Shown here: positions 11,270 to 23,719 of the stretch, in pieces
How positions within the stretch are numbered: position 1 is the first letter of the stretch
Layout: every line of letters starts with the position of its first letter
From: Dicyema japonicum
Taxonomy: Eukaryota > Dicyemida > Rhombozoa > Dicyemidae
DNA: 64,000 bases
Reading direction: 5' to 3'
NCBI GenBank assembly: GCA_011109175.1
Contig: RDEW01000042.1
Location: forward strand, 358,500-422,499
Program-made: the position numbers and the translations under genes
Notes under the pieces: generated by a model
The model's input: the letters and a program-made list of their open reading frames with translations, nothing else
The model's database searches: none
Told to the model about the DNA's origin: nothing

Positions 11270-11700
11270 TTGAGCAAGCAATGGGAGTTACCTCTCATAA
11301 TCGCGATCCCACTTTGTTGGAAAAGCCAAAGCGTAATTCACCCTTCATCGCATGCTGTCCGATTAAACTAATAAACTCAGATGCGCTCTGGCCAATAATG
11401 CCAGACGTCTCAACCGAGATCGGCTGGAAAACGAACCAGCCCACGATGAAATGTTGCTTCTTCCATATCAATTTTGGTGCGGAACCCACGCTCAATGGTG
11501 ACTTGAACAATTTCCTATCAGAGAAAGAGTTAGTGTATGTTGAATCCCAAGCAAGACATTAAATAGGAATATGGACTGGAAACAATTTTTCTGCGGAACC
11601 CACGCTCAATGGTGACTTGAACAATTTCTTATCAGAGAAAGAGTTCGTGTATGTTGAATCCCAAGTAAGACATTAAATAGGAATATGGACTGGAAAGTCC
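11270..11700 (-). pseudogene. LINE C-terminal module (ETSG type)
   Basis: Reverse-strand pieces match the C-terminal end of the RLE-bearing LINE at 48813-50237. They are DSTYTNSFSDRK, then SVGSAP, then FVFQPISVETSGIIG, and after a frameshift LWLFQQSGIAIMRGNSHC. In the better copy the same positions read VDSFSNS, GSAA, FVPVAIETSG and WLRQRIGIAVIRGNA. The 5' half of the element is absent. A 114-bp duplication affects its upstream end. Confidence 0.7.
11479..11694. repeat. 114-bp local duplication
   Basis: The block starting GCGGAACCCACGCTCAATGG at 11479 recurs at 11593 with few changes, separated by a short unique stretch. Confidence 0.85.
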
Positions 11701-11799
11701 AAAACATTAAATAGGGATATGGACATTAAAATTATTAAACTAGAAAAGAACGTCATTACCAGAATGAAAAAATTCAGGTGATTTCACCCTCCCTCAGTG

Positions 11800-11935
11800 G
11801 TTTTTGCATATTCAAACTTGAAGGAGGAACCCCCCCTGGATGGTTGTTGACTTATGGTCTTTTTCGGAAATAAATAATGATTATATCTGGAGCCACCAGA
11901 GATGGTGAACCACATTACGCATGATTACAATTCAA
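11800..11935 (+). repeat. Dispersed repeat family B copy
   Basis: Shares GGTTGTTGACTTATGGTC, TATCTGGAGCCACCAGAGAT and GGTGAACCACAT with copies at 41300-41390 and 48090-48185. In the 48-kb copy this block leads directly into the family A terminus, so A and B are probably parts of one longer repeat. Confidence 0.45.
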
Positions 11936-12267
11936 GCTTCTTGGTACCGAAGAGAAGAGAAAGAAAAGAAAAAACAAACAAACAATCTTCATATTATCAC
12001 GTTTACAATCCCCATCTCCAATATAGATCCTTTCAACAAATTTGCCGTGCCAAAGGAACTCATCTCGTCACTGGTGGAATCTTCTTGTCGAGAATTGGCC
12101 TTCACTGAAAAGTCCATCGATCTGATTCGAACCCACGACTTTCAGATCCCTTCCGGTATATAATTCCTACCTCGTTCAATATTTTTATTTGTTAATTTAA
12201 TAAATCTTTAATTAATTAAAAACTTTTTGTTAAGTATATTATAATCATTTATTCTGATAAATAATAT

Positions 12268-12440
12268 TATTATTATTATTAGCGGCACTTGTCTATATTC
12301 CACTCTTCTTTTTATAGTTAGTTATTTAAGTAACCCCAGCCTCACTAGTTAGTTATTTCACAAAAGCCACAATATTTATTGCTCAGCATATGCAAGACAG
12401 CCTTTATCTCCCTTATCCAGAATAAGCTCCATACTCAGAT
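12268..12440 (-). mobile_element. LINE 3' end with TAA-type tail
   Basis: A (TTA)n run at 12268-12283 is followed by sequence resembling the 3' end at 21787-21870: GCAC after the tail, then CACAAAAGCCACAATATTTAT against GAGAGCCATAATATTATA, and both continue with a cAGCATaTGCA-like stretch. On the reverse strand this is a LINE 3' UTR ending in a TAA microsatellite. No coding part remains. The related family A terminus lies just beyond, at 12507. Confidence 0.4.
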
Positions 12441-12459
12441 GTCTGCTGAGTATTGTGAT

Positions 12460-12525
12460 CCGATGACGCAACTGGAAGGAAGAAAGAGAAATTTTTAATT
12501 AAATATCCACATGGCGCCACGCGGG
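12460..12525 (+). repeat. Repeat family A, terminal fragment
   Basis: Ends with CCACATGGCGCCACGCGG, the terminus seen at 4624 and 48245. Only the last ~60 bp are present. Confidence 0.4.
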
Positions 12526-12529
12526 CATC

Positions 12530-14390
12530 CGAATTCTTTGTCCAGAAATGAGCATGGGATTTGACTCAGAAATAAAAACAAATATATGTTTTTATGTCGA
12601 AAACTCATAATTTATTAAAAATACCATCAACAAATAAATCTTAATTTGACTTCCAACAGTAATTAATTCACCTGAGACCGTTCACCTTAGAGACTCACCG
12701 TTGTTGGTAAGTAAAAGTCAATAATTCTATTGAGCAAGACCACGAATAGCTCATTAAATCTACCAAGCTTACTTAAAAGTTAAACAAAATTATAATTCTA
12801 CCCATTGTGAGTTCCACTCATAGTTAGTGGTAGTCATCAATACCCATTATCAAATTAAGTTGAAGTTTTAAGATTGAGTAGAAATGTAAATTCAGATAAT
12901 CCGATGCATTAATGGTCTTCCTAAAATCCTTTTGTAGCTCAAAAATGCTTTATTTGGTCTAAAAGCAGATGCTACATCTATATTTGTTCTTTTAAAGTGC
13001 TTTAACTTCAGGAATAAGTGATTAATCGTTATTCCAATCTAATAGACTATGCATAGTTGAGAACTATGATAACCACGGGTACCTATTTCTTGCTGGAAAA
13101 GAAACTCAAGGAAATGTAGAGCTTTTATGCACTGAGCCCTATTACGTCGTTATTATTGAAGATAAATGAAAATTTGAGATTCCATCAGGTAATGTGACTA
13201 ATATCACTAAAATCGGATAAACAAACAAATCCAACGGTCATGATTTACTAATTCCCAAAACATAATGTATGTGTTACATAAGTGTAGAGACTGTTCATCG
13301 AAAATGACAGCTCAGGATTTCTCGATGAAATTAAAAAAGCGTGCGAAAAAAGTTTGAATTTTATTTTTTCCAGACCAACCTATCTCGGAGCTAAAATAAT
13401 GACTCCCATTCTCCATGGAGTTGTAGTATCCAGGAATAATAATCTCCCATAGGTGAACAGAATAACACCACATATTACATCAATGATGACCATTGATATA
13501 TATCCCTTGAATTACAATAAAAAGAGATATGTCAGTTCACTGTTCGATTAATACTATTCATTACCACCAATGAACCAGAAAATCCATTTATCTTTAGTAG
13601 AGACATTTCTATTACAAGCTCATCCATCACCTCGACAGAACAAAATGACTCCGGCAAATAATTTATACTAGTCTCGAGAGAAGAACATTCCACTCAAAGC
13701 TCACTTCCCACAACGGAATATAGTTAATCTGCTGGTAAATAGAAAAACCATATGAAGAGCTAAACTCTCTCACCACAAACGAAACAAAATGAATCTACCA
13801 AAGAACCCAACAATCATTCATTAAAGAACACAAACATTCTAACCAAATTCACCAACATTCTAACCCATTTCGCTTCCATCGAAAATTCACATAATAAAAC
13901 CAAAAAACTATGTTTCATGTTAATATTTAGAAAAGTGAGATAATATTGTCAAACTATTTTTTTTGAATCACTTCTACCTGTTTTATCGTCCAGTCTTCAA
14001 TGTTTAACTTGTTATATCTTTATTCGATCAACTAATCATTAAAAAGGATTAATTTTAGTCACCTCTTGTATAACTCTAATCTTTTATTCCTGATTTTCCG
14101 TGTTTATGTGTTTAAGTAGAGTAGTAATAGTGCCGAACAGTAAAATCGTATATGAAATGTTATAGCTTCTGAAAACTCAGGGAATTTAAGAATTAGATAT
14201 TTCTCATTTTTCAATTACAAAAAAGCTCTCAAATCGCGGAAAAAATATCCATCTGAATAGCGTTGTCTAACAAGAGCGTAATAGCAGTTTGCTAGCAATC
14301 GAACATTGTTATTAATTAGAACTCTCGAAAAATTATAAATTAATTGTTTTCCTTTTGCAACGTTTAGTTACCACACATCCTCTTCCAAGC
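12530..14390. other. No gene seen
   Basis: AT-rich DNA with stops in all frames. Nothing recognisable on either strand. Confidence 0.45.
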
Positions 14391-14394
14391 TGGT

Positions 14395-14910
14395 TCCTCA
14401 TTTAATTTGTAACACAACAATTCTATCCGAGACGGACCACAACCGGGATATGCCATCGTAAATTGAGGGATGGATTGCAATTCCAAGTCCATTTTTACTA
14501 CAGGTTGTTGGGAAGGTAATCAGACAGTAAATTCCTATTTGAAGTATTCCGTTGTCTCCTATAGTCAACACGTGGAAAGCTTGCACCATTCCAGATCTCA
14601 TGTGCGCTGATGTTTTTATACATAGAATCGATATTTGCTGTCTCCACCAATTATGTAACAAAACGTTTTGGCATTTTCATAATTTTGCTGCTCTGCGTCA
14701 TAAATATAGTACTTTCCATTAAAACAGTCAAAATTGTATCTCCTAGCTACTTTAACATTGGGCATGTCTTCTTGTCCATTTTATATACGAACAACACACA
14801 TCTTCCATTTTCTAATCTAATATNAAAAAACTATAAATAAATTATTGTGGAAACCAAAATCATCCTAATTCTTGGACTTCATGTCTGAAAAGTTTACGGT
14901 TTGTAGATAT
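14395..14910 (-). pseudogene. LINE endonuclease (AP-type) fragment
   Basis: The reverse strand contains ANIDSMYK and HEIWNGASF (shifted frame), then TCSKNGLGIAIHPSIYDG and VSDRIVVLQIK. This follows the order of the apurinic-endonuclease domain of LINEs ('...GxGI...SDRIxxL'). Two frames are needed. A single N lies at 14824. No RT follows. Confidence 0.45.
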
Positions 14911-15599
14911 TTATTAGCAAAGTTCATTTTTCCTTTTGTAGTAGTTTTGAGTTAGGTTATAAAAAAATTCAATATCTTTTCCTAGTGATTAAGGAAGATC
15001 CTTTGAGTAAAATGCAACTCTAATGACATTCTCCAATCGTACGGAGGAAGTGTTAACCAGGGGGCTTGAAAGTGGAACGTTCTAAAGGCTATCATAAAGA
15101 AGAGCCACCTTCTACCTGCAGTTTGTATCAGTAAACTCAACTTACAAATAATTGTGACGACATTTGAATATGCCTGTTCTATCTGATATGCTATTCACAC
15201 TTCGACGGTCGATGTAATAATTTATCTCAGGCGGAAAATCATGCGGCATATTCAATCTGACAACATTTCCACTCAAATCTCCTTTCAGAGGCGGTACGTT
15301 AAGAAATGACCGAGGTTTAAATAAAAAAATTTTTTTAAAGTCCCATAAAAAAAAGTTGCACGCTATGTCATTGAATTATTTAGACTAAATTTAATTATAA
15401 ATTAAAATAATAATTATTCAAAAATCGCCCTTCGTTGAGAGACACTGGTCTAGATGATGCGACCCCAGTCAATTATGAAATGGATGTTTATTTTGAGTCA
15501 TCGACCAATGAAACGTAGTATGCAGCTTACTGCTACCAGAAGCGCTGAAAGCACCCGAATCCCAAATGAAACAGGAAGAATACTATAAAATCATATGTG

Positions 15600-16195
15600 A
15601 AGATAAATTTTTCGAGACTACTTAAAAATATGAATAAACAACGAGGTGCCTGTCTGATCGCTGGTAGATCTGAAAGAAACGGAGCTTGGATTGAAGATTT
15701 CTTGATTTGAAACATTGTCTCCACATGCAGAAGTGTGGGAAGATTCTCGCGGCTCTAAGTTGAATATTGTTGTGAACCACGCAATGTAGTCTGCTGGACG
15801 CCCTTCCATACTGAAATCCATTGTGCTAGACAAGGGAGACGGAAAGTGATCGAACGAATCTTTCCGTCTAAGCAGGGTGAACTGTTGATTTGGAATACTA
15901 CATGTGTCGACCCTGTCCCCCATCAACATAATCAAGAGCGTAGTAAGACACTCTCCGTCACAAGGAAAGCAGGAAGAACTAAAGAAAATAAGCATAGAGA
16001 ACTTCTCGACCAATATACCTTTCTCACGATGGCTACAGAGACAACCGGAGCGATAAACAGTAAGTACCTGGTCTTCTTCAAGAATCTCTGACATATTGTT
16101 TCTTTCAGATGATAACCGCGAAACGTAATGGCTCATCCAGTTAGTCTCCATAGCGCTCCAGGGGAGAAACGCCTCACCATAAAGTTGGCGGGAAT
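15600..16195 (+). pseudogene. LINE C-terminal RLE region (ETSG type)
   Basis: Fragments align in order with the element at 48813-50237. ACLIAGRSERNGAWIEDF (~15648) corresponds to ACLVSAANHGSGAWLDAL. GELLIWNTTCVDP (~15876) corresponds to the nuclease segment KSLVWDCTVVD. KHRELLDQYTFLTMATETTG (~15990) corresponds to RYRFVPVAIETSG. WLIQLVSIALQGRNA (~16133) corresponds to WLRQRIGIAVIRGNA. Frames change at least three times and stops are present. The long reverse-strand open frame over the same bases is its shadow. Confidence 0.75.
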
Positions 16196-16239
16196 GAAAT
16201 AATTACTAACAGTTATCTTAATCATGCAAGAACATATTG

Positions 16240-16560
16240 TCAAAATTTCTTCTCGTTTGCCCAAAATCTACTCAGCCCTTCTAACGAAAAGTCATCTTTA
16301 ACGAATTTTACCAGTACCGTCGTCAGGTCAGCTTGGAACCAGCATTGCTCTAAACACACTCTACTTCCGGTGATTAAAAATCCCAAAATACTTGGTTTGA
16401 TGTTTGATACTTCATTTTCAAAAAATGACGCTATATCTGCAAAAGTCCTGACCGTGGCAGGTACGTCATTTTGCCTAGCAAAGAGAGCTTGACGATCATC
16501 AACTGACAATTTATCAAACAATGAACTATACTGTCCTCTTAGGGTCCACGATTATCTAAG
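16240..16560 (-). other. Open frame, unrecognised
   Basis: A reverse-strand frame stays open for more than 100 codons (first ATG at 16521). It contains FDKLSVDDRQALFARQND, VRTFADIASFFENEV and GLSRFWANEKKF. The composition is protein-like and unlike the adjacent LINE. I do not recognise a family. It could be a host exon or a piece of a transposon protein. Confidence 0.3.
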
Positions 16561-17229
16561 TTCTCCGAGTATACAAACAACTTAAAACTTTGCTCAGAGA
16601 ATAATTACTGCTAAAGGCAGCATTCTATTAAATATATGCTAACTTTGATAGCATAAAAGGAATAGGTCTCAACTAAATTGAAAAATGATTTATCCGAAAA
16701 AACAGACTTTATTTTTCATAAAAACTACCAAACCTTGACCTCTAGTCGACAAATCTCTTTGTCATTAAATATATAAATCTCTAGTTGAGTTTTTCTCACC
16801 TTAAACGATTAGTGTATTTTTCTCAGAATAATTTTCTTAATACAAAGTTAACCACGATGATATTGAATGCTCAATGTTTTCTGGTCAGTTTAAAAAAACT
16901 TTCAGCGCCTTTGTTTCTGAAAGACTAATCTCTGATGCTGTTCTAAGTTACTTCTTAACTACTAGAGATGGTGATTTCTTCGCTCTCTATCTGTCCTGAT
17001 AGAAAATTCAAGGCTTATAAGAACTTGCTTATGATTTATATAGGAGACAACATGACACATTAAATCAAGGAACACTCATGAACTTTAAATGTGGAACCCA
17101 CATTTGCTAAAAATTAGTAACTTATTTAAAACAAATTGGTGGAGTGAGTAATCAATTAAATATTAAATTATTTTTATATTTAAAAATCAGCAAATTTAAT
17201 AATACAATTTAAAACGATCCTTCTGGTCG

Positions 17230-17770
17230 TGACACTGCTAAAATTGGGAGGGAAGAGAATTGCCGTTCAGCAAATGGCAAAATATATTGGGTCAGACTTT
17301 CGATACGACATCAACTTTTCGAGACATGTCATTAACGTGCTGAACAAGTGTGAGAAGAAAATCAATCTTCTGAAATGACTAACAGGTCTATGGAAAATTG
17401 GACATCACCCTATACTTAAAACGCTCCACTCACAGTACATCGAATTATGCATTTCATATGCGTGTACTTCATGGGGACCACTGGTTTCTTATACGAACAT
17501 CCAGAAAATCTCCGCAACCCAGTATGGGGCCTTCAAGCTAACGGATAGATGTTACACAGGGGAAAACATTAAATCACCGACGCCCATGAAGAAACTAATC
17601 GAAAAAAACAGGAATGGACACCAATGCCAAAAAGAAAGTGCTCGTCCGCAACGTACTTGTTTAGGCTCAAGGGATCAACACCGAGAAAAGATGAGAGCTT
17701 TGATCCAATTCGTCGGGATCACTTAGTTTAGTTTTTTTCGGTTTAACAGTGGTCTTTGGAATTGATTTAA
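17230..17770 (+). pseudogene. LINE RT C-terminal part and 3' end
   Basis: One frame reads YIGSDFRYDINFSRHVINV, then KCEKKINLLK, IGHHPILKTLHSQYIELC, SYACTSWGPLVSY and IQKISATQYGAFKLTDRCY. This is the usual sequence downstream of the RT palm in Jockey/I-type LINEs. One stop interrupts it after NLLK. About 80 bp further, GGGATCACTTAG (17717) begins a degraded version of the 3' hairpin seen intact at 19180 and 63858. The element is 5'-truncated. Confidence 0.8.
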
Positions 17771-18424
17771 TTAAAAAAATGTTGCTATAACAGTGATGAC
17801 TTTAATGGAGATAATATAACATGTGCTTTCTTCGAGACATGTCGATATCTCTTGGAACGCTTCATAACACGTTGACAAAACAATAAAATACATGTCAAAA
17901 ACAGTCTCACTTTATAATCAGCGAAATAGTTTAAAATAAAAATTGGATTAAGGAAATTTTAAAATACCGAGCTCACATGTTTCGAGAAAAGATCCTAGCT
18001 ATAGGAGACATAACTATATTTTATACAAACTGAAATTTACACAATTCTTGAGTATTCGTAGGCAATTATTGCTATATAACATATCCGGTAACGTGAGAGA
18101 CCTTGTACACCATTTCTGGAGATATTTCAATCAATCTATTGGTTGAGTGTTTTCCGACTATTTGAAGGAATAAGTCAAAGCATATTCAATTGAAGTAGAA
18201 CACATCGAAATTCTTAAGTTTTTGTAATTGTGCATAGACGCCAAATTTATTAGAGCGAGTAGGGATCACACGATTTGTTAGTCTGGGTTTACTTGGTTCT
18301 TGAAAAATGCTTCATTTCATTTGACGAAAAAAAACAATTTTCAAAAATAGCACAAGTCAATCCACAAGAATAATACAAGAAAAGATGAAAATAAAGATCG
18401 ATGCTATATCAACCAATATCATAA

Positions 18425-18640
18425 TAATCCGGCTCTTCTTCCAGTACGAGGCTGTGAATGGCCATGCTATTTCTCCTAACAATAGCCAACGAGATACTTT
18501 CTCGAAACCAACAAGTCTCTCGCGGATCCTTGGTCACAGCTTGGATCATGGAGCCGATCTTACGAAGCAACTCATCTGCTTGGACGCCAAGGATTCCTGA
18601 CGTTTCCACCGCGAATGGAACAAAAAGCCGATGAAATTTT
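18425..18640 (-). pseudogene. LINE C-terminal module (ETSG type)
   Basis: The reverse strand reads FHRLFVPFAVETSGILG, ELLRKIGSMIQAVTK, DPRETCWFRESISLAI and VRRNSMAIHS. It is collinear with the last ~65 residues of the RLE-bearing LINE at 50040-50237. This is one of the least damaged copies, with a single open frame. Everything upstream in the element is missing. Confidence 0.8.
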
Positions 18641-18719
18641 GATAGATCTAATTACTTTTAATAGTGAATTTTAAAATAATTAAAAATAAATTTGCAACTT
18701 CGGTTAATTAAAAAATTGA

Positions 18720-19030
18720 TTTTAAATCACTATTAAATTGGTGGACCTTTCCAAAGAGACCAGTTTTGGCATACCAAGATGGAGGCTATTTGGAAACATT
18801 TTTCGTCTGAACCTAGTGACCGTCGCAAACGTGACCATAGAGGATTATTTTGTTCTGAACGTCTTGCGTTTCCGTGATCGATCAAGGGCGATTCTACCTA
18901 CCGTACATAGCTAAGATCTTCAGGAAATCAAGAGACGCCTCAATGACAAGGAAAACATCTATGGACTAATAGACGAAACAAAGAATCGCCAGATTTTGAA
19001 GAAGTTAACTAAGTCATTTTATCTCTCGTG
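18720..19030 (+). pseudogene. LINE C-terminal fragment
   Basis: Reads GIPRWRLFGNIFRLN, VTIEDYF, RSRAILPTV and, after one stop, DLQEIKRRLNDKENIYGL then TKNRQILKKLTK. The pattern 'rWxLxGHxxR...dY...R...DL...R...L' is common at the C-terminus of several LINE groups. 5'-truncated, frame mostly open. Confidence 0.55.
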
Positions 19031-19156
19031 TTGTATATTCTTTGTAACGTCCTATGACATAACGTCTTTTTTTCAATCATCTGAATTTTTATTGATACAA
19101 AATAAACAAAAACTTCTTACCGAATGGACAGCAACGGGATTCGTATCATGAACTAN

Positions 19157-19252
19157 TCCTCACCTTTGTCGGTCTGGGATCACTTAGTTAGATGAGAACT
19201 TTTATTTTTTTCTTTTTTACCCAGTGATCCTGGGGTAATAATAATAATAATG
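19157..19252 (+). mobile_element. LINE 3' end: hairpin plus TAA tail
   Basis: After the single N at 19156 the sequence runs CTTTGTCGGTCTGGGATCAC and ends CCCAGTGATCC, followed by (TAA)n. GGATCACT and AGTGATCC form an 8-bp stem. The same terminus with coding sequence in front lies at 20572-20960 (reverse) and 63215-63925 (forward), which identifies this as the 3' end of that LINE. Confidence 0.75.
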
Positions 19253-20079
19253 TCGGATAATCAAAAGACCTTTTCAAGGTCGAAAAAATGTAACAGGCTG
19301 CCCATGCGTTACGCGCCGCCCATTGTGACAAAATAACGCAAAATCAATAAACTTCGACCTCGATTTAGAACACAAAGCGTTCTAAAAAACCGAGATTGTT
19401 CATAAAATTACGGTTTTAAACCTAAAAGTTAATCTCTTCTTCATTCAATAATTCTTCTATGAATTCTGATACGTTTTTTATCGCTTTGATCATAAAGATT
19501 GTTTCTTTGTCCTTTTTAATGAGTGGGCCAATAACTGCTACATTTTTTAGTCTCAAATGCTAAAATAAATCGGGAACCTTTGAATCTAACAAATTAAAAG
19601 TATCTTCTTGAACAGATGTTCCCACAAATCTCAAGTGAATCTTTATCTTTTATATGGAGCTATTGTTCCAATAGCTAAAAATAAATAAATAATAATTGTC
19701 TGAAATGTTGTGCTAATAATTTGTGAGAATATATTTTTTTCGATAGCGAAAAGTCATTTCAAGTATTTTTCGGGAATTAGGCTCAATGCTACAAGGATAA
19801 TTGAGTCACTTGAATCTTCATTTAAATTAAAATAACCCATAATTAATTAATTTTCTTCCAAATAATTTTTGTATTTGTGTACATTTTTTGTATTTATATA
19901 GTTTTTTTACCAAAAGGATATCTTTTGGAGTTGATTCTACTTATGTTCAATTGCATGAGTATATTTAATAAAAATATATCATTATCGTGTGCAACGATCT
20001 ATTCTTCCAAAATTACAACATCGATGTACTCAAATGGGTAGAGACTGACATTCACTAGAAGGAATAATCGTAAAAACAC

Positions 20080-20305
20080 AGATTGGCGTTCTTTGGGCAT
20101 GTTATCCGCTCTGATTCACTGGAAAGAACCATTTATGCTGAGCAATATACTGGGAAGAGAAGACCTTGGCGACAAGGACTCGGTGGCTATCCACGGTGGA
20201 AGACGTCACGGGAATGCCTATATCATGGCTACTCCAAATTGCAACGGATGGGGAGAGTGGAGAAACTCGTTCATGAGATCTCCAAGGTCGGAAACGAGTT
20301 AATCG
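20080..20305 (+). pseudogene. LINE C-terminal fragment
   Basis: Contains FFGHVIRSDSLERTIYAEQ, GKRRPWRQ and then, one frame over, GEWRNSFMRS. The spacing FGHVxR...GKRxxxRQ...WR matches the end of many LINE ORFs. It is frameshifted in the middle and short. Confidence 0.5.
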
Positions 20306-20571
20306 GACAACATAACATAACGATCCATTCTATAACCCAGAAACGTATGATGTTATATTTAGTATAGACATAAGGCACTACCTGGTTCTTCTATAAATCT
20401 TTAAAATAATAAACTTGTATGTGTTCGAAAGAATATATTTTGGAGAGACAGCACGCCGACGTATATAACATGTATTTAATAATGTTATATCAGACTGCAG
20501 TCCCATTGCGGAAAGGAACAATGTAGTTGGCATTTGCGGAGTTTAATACTAACATTTAAACTCACTAGATC

Positions 20572-20960
20572 GGTTATTATTATTATTACCCCCAGGACAC
20601 TGGGTCAAAGAGAAAGAAATAAAAGTTCTCATCTAACTAAGTGATCCCAGACCGACAAATGTGAGGACGAGTCCGGCGGGGTCGAAAATCCTGAACAGCT
20701 CTTCTCATTGGAAATGGCATCGGCTCAAAATTTCTGCGGATGTCTCAGTGGAGAATTCTTCAATTTGGAAAACATGAAAGCAACGCTCGTATCTTAGACG
20801 AAATGTAAAGAACCTGCAGCATTTGACCATTGGTAGATTCATTCCTGTCTTCTTACCATAGCGGCTTCGTATGGGCAGATTGACTTTGAAAGTTGCGTGG
20901 AGCCAAAAATTGATGAGCGCAATGGTCCAAAGGTTCCTTTTGATGACGACCATTTTTGAG
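20572..20960 (-). pseudogene. LINE C-terminus with 3' hairpin and TAA tail
   Basis: The reverse strand ends with RRNFEPMPFPMRRAVQD, FRPRRTRPHICRSGIT and a TAG that lies inside GGGATCACTTAG. The hairpin partner (CCAGTGTCC here, slightly decayed) and a TAA tail follow at 20572-20590. The same C-terminus (RNFEPMPCRMRRAVQD) occurs at 63774. The upstream coding part is frameshifted and hard to follow beyond about 20960. Confidence 0.75.
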
Positions 20961-21786
20961 ATCGACGTGTTAAAGGGTGTCGACTGGGGAAATATAGGAA
21001 TTTGTCACAAGTTCTTGAAAACTTCCTTAATAGTTGCACAGTCAGGCGAACTAAGACACTCCTAACCGACACGTACCTAGATGTGAGGATCAGGGAACCT
21101 CCTAAAACGATTCGTGACAAACTTTAAGAATTGTCTCACTGAACAAGATCAAAAAAATCTGGTTTGCTAGTAAAGTGCTCGATGTGATAAGTGTCGTCTA
21201 TATAAAGGAACCAGACTTTTGTGTAACAAACAAATATCCTCGAGTAGGGCCGCGTACTTTGCCGTTTTGACCCCTTGGTCTTCACAGCGGCAGAACAGAC
21301 TCCAGAGGTACTTTTGAATAACCATTGGAATCATTCACTCACATTAAGACTTATTTTTGTGAATTTTTTGAAAATATAATTGTATGATCCTTGCCTATAT
21401 AACTGATGCAAAGTTGTCTTTCACATTATCAATGGAGATTAATTGGAAGAGCTATAGGGTCTGAAGCACGAGTGGTCAAGTATATCCTGGGGTTTTAAAC
21501 AAAGAAATAATTGCAAGGACCACCAATGACTCTAAGGGATGTGAACTTCTCAGTATCGTCAGTTAGACTCTAATCGACCTCCTCATGTTAGTGACGTCAA
21601 GGCAACTAACTAACAGCAACAGAACTTGTAGATTATTATTACTTCACTTAAGAGAATAAGAAAGTGGACAAATCCTTAACGTGTCATTGTTATCTATAAG
21701 ATCTATGTTATGCTGCATAGAATAACGTTTTCTTAAAATTGATGTCATCACGTGATTTAGAATTCTCATAGAGTTTTCCATGTTAT

Positions 21787-22020
21787 CAATTGTGCTTTTA
21801 TTATTATTATTAGCACTTTCACGAGAGCCATAATATTATAATCTCGCATGTGCAGCAAAAAATATAAGAGAGTTAGTTAGCTTGCTCCAAGCTCTTCTGT
21901 TCTTAGCTAGGTCCCTCAGCGAGTCCAGATAGTCACCAGATGCCAATGTTTTCTTCACGGCTTTCAGATCGTTTTGTAAAACGACCGGGAAGGTTGTTCT
22001 CGGTCTTCCATTGTGCTTTT
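21787..22020 (-). pseudogene. LINE C-terminus with TAA tail
   Basis: The reverse strand reads GRPRTTFPVVLQNDLKAV, SGDYLDSLRDLAKNRRAW and SKLTNSL, a typical LINE C-terminus ('GRPxTxW...DL...A.dRxxW'). A stop, a short 3' UTR and a (TAA)n tail ending near 21790 follow. The UTR resembles the fragment at 12268-12440. This family differs from the GGATCACT-hairpin family. Confidence 0.7.
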
Positions 22021-22079
22021 AAGAGCTTTTATAAAATATTCGATAATAATATTAAATATTATTTAAATTTAATTTAATT

Positions 22080-22570
22080 ACTAGTGGGTTTGAATGAGGA
22101 TCATTTGTTCATCCCAACATGCTTTGTGCCGTTAGTGATAGCGGACCAATCCATGCACAGAAGTACTCGATACTCGGTAGATCAAATTTTTTGTATAGAA
22201 GCTCTAACGATGGCCGGGAAGATATTGAGTAGTGCGCTAAGTTTTGAGAATTCCAATTTTCTTTTGCACCCTCGAGGTTACCAGGTCCACTTGATGAGTG
22301 AATGAAAGAAGAGGATCCAGGATGACTTCAAGGATTGAAAACGTTTAACTACAATCAGAGATCATTCGCATACGATGAAATTGATTTTTTAGTGGATCGG
22401 GATGGGAACTCACTGAGGAACATGTTGAATAGCATTGGTGACAACAATGATTTTTGTGGAACTCCATTGGAAGCTATCGCGGTTTTAATTTTTGGTTGTT
22501 TGCCACCACTTGGCCCATTCGACCGTTGATGAAATCACGAGAATAAACCTTCCCCGTTGTATAGATTAAT
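22080..22570 (-). pseudogene. LINE RT with mutated catalytic motif
   Basis: The reverse strand gives SRDFINGRMGQVVANNQ and, one frame over, IASNGVPQKSLLSPMLFNMF then KKSISSYANDL. These correspond to the RT motifs GVPQGSxLSPxLF and YADDL, with Gly changed to Lys and the first catalytic Asp changed to Asn. A degraded thumb region continues to 22080. The palm domain upstream is missing. Confidence 0.7.
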
Positions 22571-23719
22571 CCAAGACTCAAACCTAACCGCATGAAAAGG
22601 ACTGGTATGGACATCAGAATCGCTTAATTAGACGATAACTCTCTTATCCTTCTCTCTCGTCTTTTCGGGGTTAATAAATTAAATTTGTTTATCTCATTTG
22701 CTATTGAGACTTGGAGGAATACTCGTCCACAAGCGGACGATCGAGTCGATGATACAAAGGGTCACCAAGGATCAACGTTACACTCGATGCCTTCGATGGC
22801 GTATCTCGATAACTATTGTGACCAGTTCTAAATGAGGTTAGGTAAAAAGATGATTTTATTAATATAACAAACTCGTTACTAATTAAAAACTAATTAAACA
22901 GGGGAAACCAATGAGTTTGACTTAGCTGATGGGGTCTGGTATAACGAGACATCACATGTCTCCTCTTCGAATTATTGACCCCTTCATCAAACAAGAAGTA
23001 TTTTTTCAAGTGGTGCAATATTTTTTCAATAGATCTTGCACGTCTTTCATAACAAGAGTAATTTAGATTTTAAATCGAGTCCATATGCCAGATAGTAGCA
23101 TATCTCCTCTATCTATCGAGAAGCTCTACAAGATTACTTCTCTCATCACTTTCAGACTATCCTTGGAAGCCATAAATCAAGCATGAACATAGAAAAAGTT
23201 TCCGGACTCAATTGAAAACGTAGAAGCTATTTCAACATCGCTGTAGCTTTTTCCTTTTTTTCTTGATGTAATTTATAAAGGAATTTTTCGATTTCACAAA
23301 ACACAAGATATTTTAACTGTTCCATGCATTTGATTACTCCAGTATTAATACAAATTTTTGACTTATTTTTGTTATTCACAATCCAAGAAGCAGTGCATTT
23401 TTCAAGAGATAAGGATAAACCTTTATCTCGAGATGACTTTTTAACCTAAAGATGTCGAGGACCTTGGTAAAACGTTCCACTTACCCATAGGACCCCTTAA
23501 AATCAATTTTTATAAAATTTAAAAAAGATTTCAAACACATTGTAAAATATCTCGTGATGTTTATTGATGAATTTTCCAAAACCTGAAAAAATTAATTGGA
23601 GACCATTTTGAATGGGAACCTTTCTTTCTCTTGAACATAAAAAAACATATTTCAGAATAATAAACCAAAAGTCAAAATTAAACTATTTAAAGTTGACTGG
23701 TTGTGTTAATTTATTCTCT

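Noticed and set aside
12115-12150. tRNA-like T-loop (GTTCGAATC on the reverse strand)
   Set aside because: The flanking bases do not form the T-stem and no D-arm or acceptor stem could be drawn.
15618-16151. 177-codon reverse-strand open frame
   Set aside because: It lies antisense to a LINE C-terminal region whose motifs are clear on the forward strand, and it has no motif of its own.
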